Shown one piece after another: positions 53,862 through 61,417 of a stretch of DNA of 64,000 nucleotides. Position 1 is the first letter of the stretch. Every line of letters starts with the position of its first letter. A program made the position numbers and the translations under genes. The notes below the pieces were generated by a model. The model worked only from the letters and a program-made list of their open reading frames with translations, ran no database searches and was not told the DNA's origin. This DNA is from Adhaeribacter arboris (lineage in GTDB: Bacteria; Bacteroidota; Bacteroidia; Cytophagales; Hymenobacteraceae), in contig NZ_PYFT01000001.1 of assembly GCF_003023845.1 (NCBI RefSeq), positions 3,844,001 to 3,908,000 on the forward strand, given 5' to 3'.

Positions 53862-53905
53862 TGTTTAGTTAAAAGTTGAAAGTTAAGAGTTAAGAGTTAT
53901 TCTTC
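53862..53905. repeat. Family C boundary repeat between the second four-helix-bundle gene and lpdA
   Basis: GTTTAGTTAAAAGTTGAAAG and TTAAGAGTTAAGAGTTATT words start 4 bases before the lpdA start. They supply the stop codon (TAA, 53890-53892) of the upstream ORF, whose last residues lie inside the repeat. Confidence 0.65.
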
Positions 53906-54246
53906 TTTGAGGTTAGAATGCTGCTGCTTAACATTTTTTGTAATTCCAAACAATCTGCATAAATACTTTTATAACCATCATCATCCAAATAATTAGCATC
54001 TTTTAATAACCGTAGCCAATAACTTGTTTCTCTGGTTTCCTTTAAAGAGATGTGTAGTTTATGTATAAAATCAGCTTTAGATTGTGCGGCTACTGCCTCC
54101 TCCACATTTGCGCCGATAGAAGTACCACTACGCAGTAATTGTTTGGCTAAAATATATTCCTTTTTTTGTTCTTTTAAGTGCTGATATAACTTAACTATTC
54201 GTAAAGCAAACTGATAAGATTTCTGTGCTACCAAGCTATCAGCCAT
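53890..54246 (-). CDS. Four-helix-bundle protein (IVS/S23-like), second copy, 118 aa
   Basis: Same family as the ORF at 49479 but a different subgroup: YQFALRIVKLYQHLKEQKKE, QLLRSGTSIGANVEEAVAAQSKADF and LHISLKETRETSYWLRLL are diagnostic. All-helical, cytosolic, function unproven; homologues occur in 23S rRNA intervening sequences. It interrupts the sucB-lpdA spacer and shares no metabolic role with them. Family C repeats flank it on both sides, and its stop codon is inside one of them, so it looks like a passenger of the repeat rather than an operon member. Confidence 0.88.
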   Translation of the reverse strand: MADSLVAQKSYQFALRIVKLYQHLKEQKKEYILAKQLLRSGTSIGANVEEAVAAQSKADFIHKLHISLKETRETSYWLRLLKDANYLDDDGYKSIYADCLELQKMLSSSILTSKKNNS

Positions 54247-54334
54247 AAGTTTAGTTAAGTGTTAAAAGTTGAAAGTTAAAATTTGCTACGCAGAAAATTT
54301 AAAAGTATTTGAATCAACTCATAACTTTTAACTT
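54247..54334. repeat. Family C repeats between sucB and the second four-helix-bundle gene
   Basis: TTTAGTTAAGTGTTAAAAGTTG begins right at the ORF start, and CAACTCATAACTTTTAACTT ends next to the sucB 3' hairpin. They share a GTTAAAAGTT pairing, and AAAATTTGC / GCAGAAAATTT words lie between, so the spacer folds on itself. Confidence 0.6.
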
Positions 54335-54361
54335 ACTAATAGGCGTTACACGCCTATTAGT
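54335..54361. repeat. Perfect 12-bp hairpin enclosing the sucB stop codon
   Basis: ACTAATAGGCGT, loop TAC, ACGCCTATTAGT. The sucB stop (54346-54348) sits at the tip. No T-run follows, so it is not an ordinary terminator; it may pause ribosomes or protect the 3' end. Confidence 0.75.
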
Positions 54362-56061
54362 AGACGCATTGGGTCTTCCAGCAACTCTTTCACGCGCACC
54401 AGGAAGCTTACCGATTCACGTCCGTCGATGATGCGGTGATCGTAGGATAGGGCGACGTACATCATGGGGCGGATAACTACCTGGTCGTTAATGGCGATGG
54501 GCCGGTTCACAATATTATGCATACCCAGAATGGCTGATTGCGGGGCATTTATAATGGGGGTAGACATCATAGAACCGAAGACACCGCCGTTGGTAATAGT
54601 AAAGGTACCCCCGGTCATCTCTTCGATGGATATTTTGTTTTCGCGGGCTTTTTTAGCTAAACGAACTACTTCTTTCTCGATACCATCCAGCGATAAACTC
54701 TCCGCGTTGCGAATTACGGGTACTACCAAACCTTTCGGAGCGGACACCGCAATGGAAATATCGCAGAAATCATTATATACTAGTTCGTTTTCTTCGATTT
54801 GAGCGTTCACGGCGGGCCATTCCTGCAAGGCTACGGTACAAGCCTTCACGAAGAACGACATAAAGCCCAGGTTCACTTCAAATTTTTCCTTGAACTTGTC
54901 TTTGTACTTTGCCCGGATGTCCATAATTGGCTTCATATCCACCTCATTAAAGGTAGTAAGCATAGCCGTTTCGTTTTTCACGGCTACCAGGCGACGAGCC
55001 ACTGTTTTCCGCAAACTCGACATTCGTTCGCGGCGCTGGTTACGGCTTCCCGGAGCAGCCACTGGTCCAGATGCTGTTTGTGGTGCCGTTGGCGCAGCTG
55101 CTGGGACTGGTGGCGGTGCAGGAGCAGCCGGTTTAGTCTGAGCTCCTACAGCATCTTCTTTCGTAATGCGGCCATCTCTTCCGGAGCCTACCACATCCGT
55201 CACGTTAATACCTTTTTCGGCGAGTATTTTACCGGCAGCTGGTGAGGGAGTGCCACTGGCATACGTTTGAGCGCCTCCATTGGTAGCAGCGGCCGCTTGC
55301 GCGGGCTGAGGTGCGGCAGCTGGTGCAGAAGTAGCAGGTGCGCCGGAAACAGCTCCGGTAGTACTTTCAATGGTACAAATTACGGCGCCTACTGGTACGG
55401 TTGCTCCTTCCTGAGCCACAATGTGTAAGGTTCCAGCAACTTCGGCGGGTAGTTCAAAAGTAGCTTTATCGGATTCTAATTCGCAGATAACTTCATCGAG
55501 AGCCACTAATTCGCCATCTTTTTTGAGCCACTTGGCAATAGTTACCTCCGTAATAGATTCACCTACAGTTGGAATTTTGATTTCTTTTGTCCCACCCTTG
55601 GCAGTAACTGCCGCATTGCCGGCTTGCGGATTATTATTCGTTGACACTGGATTGTAAGAACTCTCAGCTACTGGTGCTTTCTCGGCAGCAGGTGTGCCTT
55701 GCGGGTCGGTAATAGTTTGGGCTTCTGCCGGCTGCGATTCTGCTACTGCTCCACCATAACCAGAGCCACTGCCTTTACTTTCAGCGGTAGTGCCAGCAGC
55801 AGCAGGGCCGGTACCATTACTGCTAGCACCATCCTCAATGCTGCACAGTACTGTACCAATCGGAATGGTTTCGCCTTCGCCTACTTTTATCCGTAGTATT
55901 CCGGCTCCTTCAGCGGGCAGTTCAAAGGTAGCTTTATCAGACTCCAGTTCACAAATAACTTCGTCCATAGCTACCTGGTCACCGTCTTTTTTCAGCCATT
56001 TGGCAATAGTTACTTCGGTTATCGACTCGCCCACCACGGGCACTTTTACTTCCAATGACAT
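54346..56061 (-). CDS. sucB: 2-oxoglutarate dehydrogenase E2 (dihydrolipoyl succinyltransferase), two lipoyl domains
   Basis: 571 aa. Core of the 2-oxoglutarate dehydrogenase complex. Two lipoyl domains are present, with lipoyl lysines K43 and K199 in the same [14 protein letters not shown] context, joined by Ala/Pro/Thr-rich linkers. The E3/E1-binding domain is at about 271-305 ([20 protein letters not shown]). The catalytic domain ends in [12 protein letters not shown] (His542, Asp546). Two lipoyl domains is more than the single one usual in SucB, but is seen in Bacteroidota. It lies between sucA and lpdA. Confidence 0.95.
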   Translation of the reverse strand: MSLEVKVPVVGESITEVTIAKWLKKDGDQVAMDEVICELESDKATFELPAEGAGILRIKVGEGETIPIGTVLCSIEDGASSNGTGPAAAGTTAESKGSGSGYGGAVAESQPAEAQTITDPQGTPAAEKAPVAESSYNPVSTNNNPQAGNAAVTAKGGTKEIKIPTVGESITEVTIAKWLKKDGELVALDEVICELESDKATFELPAEVAGTLHIVAQEGATVPVGAVICTIESTTGAVSGAPATSAPAAAPQPAQAAAATNGGAQTYASGTPSPAAGKILAEKGINVTDVVGSGRDGRITKEDAVGAQTKPAAPAPPPVPAAAPTAPQTASGPVAAPGSRNQRRERMSSLRKTVARRLVAVKNETAMLTTFNEVDMKPIMDIRAKYKDKFKEKFEVNLGFMSFFVKACTVALQEWPAVNAQIEENELVYNDFCDISIAVSAPKGLVVPVIRNAESLSLDGIEKEVVRLAKKARENKISIEEMTGGTFTITNGGVFGSMMSTPIINAPQSAILGMHNIVNRPIAINDQVVIRPMMYVALSYDHRIIDGRESVSFLVRVKELLEDPMRLLIGV

Positions 56062-56064
56062 ATT

Positions 56065-56207
56065 TTTAGAGTTATGAGTTAAAAGTTATGAGTTATGAGT
56101 TAAAATTATAAAAATTTAGAGTTGATGCAGGTTAAAAGCAGCTAAGATTTACACTTAATTTACTTTTAGCCTACATCAACTCATAACTTTTAACTCATAA
56201 CTCTAAA
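56065..56207. repeat. Perfect 30-bp inverted repeat filling the sucA-sucB spacer (family C)
   Basis: Bases 56065-56094 (TTTAGAGTTATGAGTTAAAA...) and 56178-56207 are exact reverse complements over 30 bases. On the mRNA the stem begins directly after the sucA stop (0 bases) and ends 3 bases before the sucB ATG. The loop of 83 bases carries further copies of the same words. Confidence 0.92.
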
Positions 56208-58991
56208 CTATATCGCGAATGCTTTTTCGACGAGTTCGCGTTGTTCTTTGTTATGGATTTTAAGGTAACCGGTAGCCGGCGACGAACTTGCCTTGCGGGC
56301 AATAAAGTCCTGCAGAATATTTTTAAGCCGCAAGGCCCGCAAAATATACGCCCAATAACCCATATTCGAAGGTTCTTCCTGGGCCCAGTAAACTTTCGGA
56401 TTATTGTATTTACTTAATTCCGCTTCCAGTTGCGGATGCGGGAAAGGATGTAATTGCTCTATCCGGATAACCGCTACATCTTTCCGGTTGTTTTTCTGCT
56501 GTTCGTCGAATAAATCGTAATAGAATTTGCCAGAACACAAAATAACCTTTTTCACTTCTTTGGCTTCGGCGTACGTATCACCAATTACTTCTTTAAAAGA
56601 ACCGGAAGTAAAATCAGATAATGGCGAAACAGCTAAGGGGTGACGCAGCATTGATTTCGGCGCCATGTTAATTAACGGTTTCCGGAAGGGCAATGCTAAT
56701 TGCCGGCGCAATACGTGGAAGAAGTTAGCCGGTAAAGTAATGTTGGTGACAAAAATATTGTATTCAGCCGCTAGCTGTAAAAATCTTTCCGGCCGGGCAT
56801 TGGAGTGTTCCGGTCCCTGGCCTTCGTAACCGTGCGGTAATAACATTACCACGCCGTTCATGCGTTGCCATTTTGATTCGGATGGCGTAATAAACTGGTC
56901 AATCATTACCTGGGCCCCGTTGGCAAAGTCCCCGAATTGAGCTTCCCAAATAGCTAAGGCATTGGGGTTAGCCATAGCATAGCCAAATTCAAAACCTAAC
57001 GCCCCAAATTCCGAAAGCAGGGAATTATAAATACGCATTTTCTCCTGCTTCTCGTCGATGTAGTTCAAACTATTATAACCTTGGCTCGTTTCAGCGTCGT
57101 GCAATACCGCATGCCGGTGCGAGAAGGTTCCACGCTGCACATCCTGACCACCCAAACGTACAATTTTATTCTCCAGCAACAACGAACCGTAAGCTAACAA
57201 TTCAGCCGCCGCCCAGTTTAAAGTCTGGGTAGTGAAAAACATCTCCTGGCGTTCTTTCAGGAGTTTTTCTATTTGCTTTAAGGGTTTAAAACCTTCCGGA
57301 ATAGTAGAAAGCGCTTTTCCAACTTTTTCTACCACTTCCTGGCTAATACTGGTATCCGGTGATTGGTCAAAATCTTCGGGTTTAGACCGGCGCAGTACCT
57401 GCCATTCTTTTTCCAGCACCTGGTAATTGTACGGCAACGGCTTTTGTTTCACCAGGTTCAAGCGGTCTTGTAGTAAATCACGGAACTCTTTGTCCATATT
57501 TTCGGCCAGTTGCGCGTCTACTTCGCCCCGGTTAATTAATACTTTATTGTAGATTTCCCGTGGGTTCGGATGCTTGGAAATCAGGTTATATAACTGCGGT
57601 TGCGTGAATTTAGGCTCATCGCTCTCGTTATGACCATGACGACGGTAACAAACCATATCTACAAAAATATCGGCGTGGAACCGCTGGCGGTATTCGGTAG
57701 CTACCTGTACGGCATAAACTACAGCCTCGGGGTCGTCACCATTCACGTGCAGTACCGGAGCATCAATAATTTTCGCCACATCCGTAGAGTAAATTGATGA
57801 GCGGGCATCCTCAAAATCGGTAGTAAAGCCAACCTGGTTATTAATTACAAAGTGAATAGTACCCCCCGTTTTATAACCTTCCAACTGCGACATTTGCGTC
57901 ACTTCGTATACAATGCCTTGTCCTGCTAAAGCTGCATCCCCATGAATTAAAATAGGTAATATTTTGTGGTAATCGTTATTGTACATGCTATCGATTTTAG
58001 CCCGTACAAAACCTTCTACCACTGGGTTTACTGCTTCTAAGTGCGAGGGGTTAGGCGCTAATTTCAGGTTTACTTTTTTACCCGAAGCAGTAGTTACCTC
58101 ACTGGAATAACCCATGTGGTATTTTACGTCGCCATCGCCCATAGTTAAATCCGGCACGGCGGTACCTTCAAACTCGCTAAAGATTTGTTCGTAGGTTTTA
58201 CCTAAGGTGTTCGCCAACACGTTTAAACGGCCGCGGTGAGCCATCCCGATCATTACTTCCTCTACGCCCAATTCCGAGGCTTTATCGATAATAGCATCTA
58301 AAGCCGGAATAGTAGTTTCGCCACCTTCCAGAGAGAAACGCTTTTGGCCTAAGAATTTGGTATGCAAAAAGTTTTCGAAAACAACGGCCTCGTTTAACTT
58401 TCTAAGAATGCGTTTTTTATATTCTAAAGGCGGATTAAAATCTAAGAATTCTTTTTCTATTTTATCTCTAAACCAATCTAGTACTTCCGGGTCGCGGATG
58501 TACATATATTCGAAGCCGATGGTTTGGGTATAAATTTTATTCAGAGCCGCAACAATATCGCGCAGCGAAGAAGCACCAATACCAATTGCCTCCCCCGCCT
58601 GAAAAACAATATCCAAGTCTGCTTCGGATAAACCGAAATCTTTTAAATCCAGAAGAGCTTTGCGGTCTTTGCGCGGACGCACCGGGTTAGTCTTGGAAAG
58701 CAAATGAGCCCGGCTCCGGTAAGCCTGGATAAGATTGCGTACTTTTAACTCCCGATCAATATCCGAAGTAGAAGTTGTTAAGGGAGCTGTTGTTGGAGTA
58801 GCCGTTTTAGCCGTTCCATTAACAGATGGAGTAGATTTGCCGTTTTCTGAGGCATACTTTACAGAGAAATCGTATCCTTCAAAAAACTTGCGCCAACCAA
58901 AATCTACCGATTCCGGATTTTGTTGATAGGCTTTATACAACTCATCAATATACGATGCGTCTGCATTAGCGATATACGAAAAATTACTCAT
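56208..58991 (-). CDS. sucA: 2-oxoglutarate dehydrogenase E1 component
   Basis: 927 aa. Thiamin-dependent decarboxylase of the TCA cycle, feeding succinyl groups to SucB. The N-terminal assembly segment SYIDELYKAYQQNPESVDFGWRKFF is typical. MAHRGRLNVLANTLGK, the TPP motif GDAALAGQGIVYEVTQMSQL...NNQVGF, and the C-terminal LPHGYEGQGPEHSNARPERFLQ are present. A Thr/Ser-rich linker (about residues 55-85) is variable. First gene of the operon; a TAnnTTTG-type element sits 29 bases upstream. Confidence 0.97.
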   Translation of the reverse strand: MSNFSYIANADASYIDELYKAYQQNPESVDFGWRKFFEGYDFSVKYASENGKSTPSVNGTAKTATPTTAPLTTSTSDIDRELKVRNLIQAYRSRAHLLSKTNPVRPRKDRKALLDLKDFGLSEADLDIVFQAGEAIGIGASSLRDIVAALNKIYTQTIGFEYMYIRDPEVLDWFRDKIEKEFLDFNPPLEYKKRILRKLNEAVVFENFLHTKFLGQKRFSLEGGETTIPALDAIIDKASELGVEEVMIGMAHRGRLNVLANTLGKTYEQIFSEFEGTAVPDLTMGDGDVKYHMGYSSEVTTASGKKVNLKLAPNPSHLEAVNPVVEGFVRAKIDSMYNNDYHKILPILIHGDAALAGQGIVYEVTQMSQLEGYKTGGTIHFVINNQVGFTTDFEDARSSIYSTDVAKIIDAPVLHVNGDDPEAVVYAVQVATEYRQRFHADIFVDMVCYRRHGHNESDEPKFTQPQLYNLISKHPNPREIYNKVLINRGEVDAQLAENMDKEFRDLLQDRLNLVKQKPLPYNYQVLEKEWQVLRRSKPEDFDQSPDTSISQEVVEKVGKALSTIPEGFKPLKQIEKLLKERQEMFFTTQTLNWAAAELLAYGSLLLENKIVRLGGQDVQRGTFSHRHAVLHDAETSQGYNSLNYIDEKQEKMRIYNSLLSEFGALGFEFGYAMANPNALAIWEAQFGDFANGAQVMIDQFITPSESKWQRMNGVVMLLPHGYEGQGPEHSNARPERFLQLAAEYNIFVTNITLPANFFHVLRRQLALPFRKPLINMAPKSMLRHPLAVSPLSDFTSGSFKEVIGDTYAEAKEVKKVILCSGKFYYDLFDEQQKNNRKDVAVIRIEQLHPFPHPQLEAELSKYNNPKVYWAQEEPSNMGYWAYILRALRLKNILQDFIARKASSSPATGYLKIHNKEQRELVEKAFAI

Positions 58992-59019
58992 GAAAAACGG
59001 TTGTTAAAAATTTGGTTTC

Positions 59020-59050
59020 AAATGTAAATACTTTAACAATAATAACGAAA
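59020..59050 (-). promoter_or_regulatory. Possible promoter of sucA-sucB-lpdA
   Basis: TACATTTG on the minus strand (59020-59027) matches TAnnTTTG. A TTTCG at 59046-59050 is a poor -33 element at 18 bases. The start point would be about 20 bases before the ATG. Confidence 0.4.
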
Positions 59051-59423
59051 TATTAATTCGCATAAGCGAATATAACTAATTATCAGGGCCATAAATCTAT
59101 TTCTTGTTCTTGTTCAGAATAGAATAGATAATAAATTACTGTAGTTAAGATTAATATTTGTGTATTAAACACCTCATATCCAGTAGATAAATAGTATTTT
59201 AAGTTTTCGATAATACCTTATTAACTATTTTCTAATAAATGATAGCTTAATATTAGAAACATTACGTCATTTATTGAAAGGTTTTTAATAAAAATTCTGC
59301 TATCTAGTACCCTTAGATTCCTGTTAAAGTTTCGTTTAATCTGCTTAATCTATTATCCGGTACATTATCCTGGCTATTTCCGTAACAGTATTTATCTTAC
59401 GGAAAAATTAAATTTGAAACTGC
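59051..59423. other. Divergent spacer between sucA and the M49-type peptidase
   Basis: AT-rich and without ORF or repeat. A TAAATTTG (-7 type) at 59409-59416 ends only 7 bases before the peptidase ATG but has no TTTG at -33. Confidence 0.35.
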
Positions 59424-61109
59424 ATGAAAAGAAATTATTTTCTTCTGTTGGTCATAGTAAGTATTTTTTGTGGGCTAAGTTGCCAAAATAAAAATAAAGA
59501 GCAGCAAGCCGAACAAACCGTACTAAATACGCAACAACCTACTGATACTACCAAAACAACCCCAATTTATGCCCGCTTAAGTAAGTACGTACAAGTAAAG
59601 CTAGCTGCTGATTTAAATACGCTTACGGCGAAAGAAAAGCAGATGCTGCCCTTATTAATAGATGCCGCTAAAATTATGGATGACATTTTCTGGTATGAAG
59701 CTTACGGCAACCGGGACTCTTTGCTTAATGCCATTCAAGACGGCGCTACCCGCAAATTTGTAGAAATAAATTATGGTCCTTGGGATCGCTTAGAAAATAA
59801 TGAGCCTTTTATTCCGGGTGTAAAATCAAAACCAGAAACAGCTAATTTTTACCCCCAGAACATGACTAAAGCTGAGTTTGAAAAAGCAAATATTAAAGAT
59901 AAAAAAAGCCAGTATACTCTGTTGCGCCGCGATGCCAAGGGTAAACTTATAACCGTACCGTATCATGTTCAGTTTAAAGCTCAGGTAGAAAAAGCTGCTG
60001 ATTTATTGAAGCAAGCCGCCACCCTAGCCGAAGATGCGGGGCTTAAAAAGTACCTTGCTTTACGAGCCGAAGCGCTGCTCACCGACAAGTACCAACCCAG
60101 CGACTTAGCCTGGATGGACATGAAAACCAATAATATTGATTTTGTAATTGGTCCTATTGAAGTATACGAAGACAAATTATATAATTATAAAGCTGCCCAT
60201 GAAGCTTATTTATTAGTTAAAGACCAGGCCTGGAGCCAGCGTTTGGCAAAATATGCTGCTCTCTTGCCTGAATTACAAAAGGGTTTACCCGTATCAGCTC
60301 CATACAAAAAAGAAACGCCGGGTACTGATTCGGATTTAAATGCCTATGATGTAATTTATTATGCCGGCGATTGCAATGCGGGCAGCAAAACCATTGCCAT
60401 AAATTTACCTAACGACGAAGAAGTACAACTCAAAAAAGGCACCCGCCGGTTACAGTTAAAGAATGCCATGCGGGCCAAGTTTGATAAAATTATGGTACCG
60501 GTAGCCAACACTTTAATTGCTGCGGACCAACGGCAGTTTATAACTTTTGATGCTTTTTTCGCTACCACCATGTTTCACGAAGTAGCGCATGGCTTAGGCA
60601 TTAAGAACACCATTAATAAAAAAGGAACGGTACGCGATGCCTTAAAAGAACAAGGCTCAGCTCTGGAAGAAGGTAAAGCAGATATTCTGGGTTTGTACAT
60701 GATTACTCAACTTCATAAAAAAGGCCAGATAGAAGGCGATTTAAAAAATTTCTATACTACTTTTTTAGCGGGTATTTTCCGGTCGGTGCGGTTTGGCGCA
60801 GCCAGTGCGCACGGGCAAGCCAATATGGTACGTTTTAATTTTTTCGCTCAAAACGGCGCCTTCGTGCGCGATGCGGCTACGGGCACCTACCGCGTAGATT
60901 TTGCCAAAATGGAGCAGGCCATGAATAAACTATCAGAAACAATACTTACTCTGCAAGGCAACGGCGATTATACCGGGGTGAAACAATTACTCACCAAACA
61001 AGGAAAAATTAGTCCGGAACTGCAAAGCGATTTAGCTCGCTTGACTAAAGCGGAAATTCCGGTAGATGTGGTATTTGAGCAAGGCAAAGCAGTACTGGGG
61101 CTTCCATAA
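59424..61109 (+). CDS. Zinc peptidase lipoprotein of the M49 (dipeptidyl peptidase III) type
   Basis: 561 aa. A lipoprotein signal (IVSIFCGLSC, lipid Cys20) places it on the outer membrane or periplasmic face. The zinc site is HEVAH (His385, Glu386, His389; GLGIKNT follows), and the second motif is LEEGKADILGLY (Glu415/Glu416, third ligand). Classical DPP III has HEXXGH; here the five-residue HExxH form occurs, as in a group of Bacteroidota homologues. Likely cleaves dipeptides from peptides, but the substrate is not proven. Single gene. Confidence 0.82.
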   Translation: MKRNYFLLLVIVSIFCGLSCQNKNKEQQAEQTVLNTQQPTDTTKTTPIYARLSKYVQVKLAADLNTLTAKEKQMLPLLIDAAKIMDDIFWYEAYGNRDSLLNAIQDGATRKFVEINYGPWDRLENNEPFIPGVKSKPETANFYPQNMTKAEFEKANIKDKKSQYTLLRRDAKGKLITVPYHVQFKAQVEKAADLLKQAATLAEDAGLKKYLALRAEALLTDKYQPSDLAWMDMKTNNIDFVIGPIEVYEDKLYNYKAAHEAYLLVKDQAWSQRLAKYAALLPELQKGLPVSAPYKKETPGTDSDLNAYDVIYYAGDCNAGSKTIAINLPNDEEVQLKKGTRRLQLKNAMRAKFDKIMVPVANTLIAADQRQFITFDAFFATTMFHEVAHGLGIKNTINKKGTVRDALKEQGSALEEGKADILGLYMITQLHKKGQIEGDLKNFYTTFLAGIFRSVRFGAASAHGQANMVRFNFFAQNGAFVRDAATGTYRVDFAKMEQAMNKLSETILTLQGNGDYTGVKQLLTKQGKISPELQSDLARLTKAEIPVDVVFEQGKAVLGLP

Positions 61110-61417
61110 GTTTTTTCCTGGCTGGTTGTACGGGTAAAAGTAAAATTTTTACTCTGGCTTTCTATTAATTCACTTTAAGTAACCCAGCTAAATCTTATTT
61201 CATTTAGTACCTGCCCTCTTTCTTAGTAAACTTGGCTAAATTGTTATTTTTCTGATATTTACAACCGAAAACCTGGCCCACAGTAGCGTAATCTACTTAG
61301 TTAAATACGTAACTTTTACCGAGAGCAGTCAGTACATATAACATTAAATGATGTACTTCGGGCAGCTTTACGCCATCCGTATGCTGGGCTGCAAGGCAAA
61401 GCGTACTTTTATCTTTT
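61110..61417. other. Spacer before the histidine kinase
   Basis: No repeat, terminator or promoter pair recognised. An inconspicuous GTAAAAGTAAAATTTTTAC dyad lies near 61135. Confidence 0.35.

Noticed and set aside
54799-55245. 148-codon ORF opposite sucB
   Set aside because: Antisense shadow over the Ala/Pro linker and catalytic domain coding region; His/Ser/Cys-rich with no domain.
7467-56210. CRISPR array as explanation for the repeated words
   Set aside because: The words are not regularly spaced, there are no unique spacers of constant size, and no cas genes are present.
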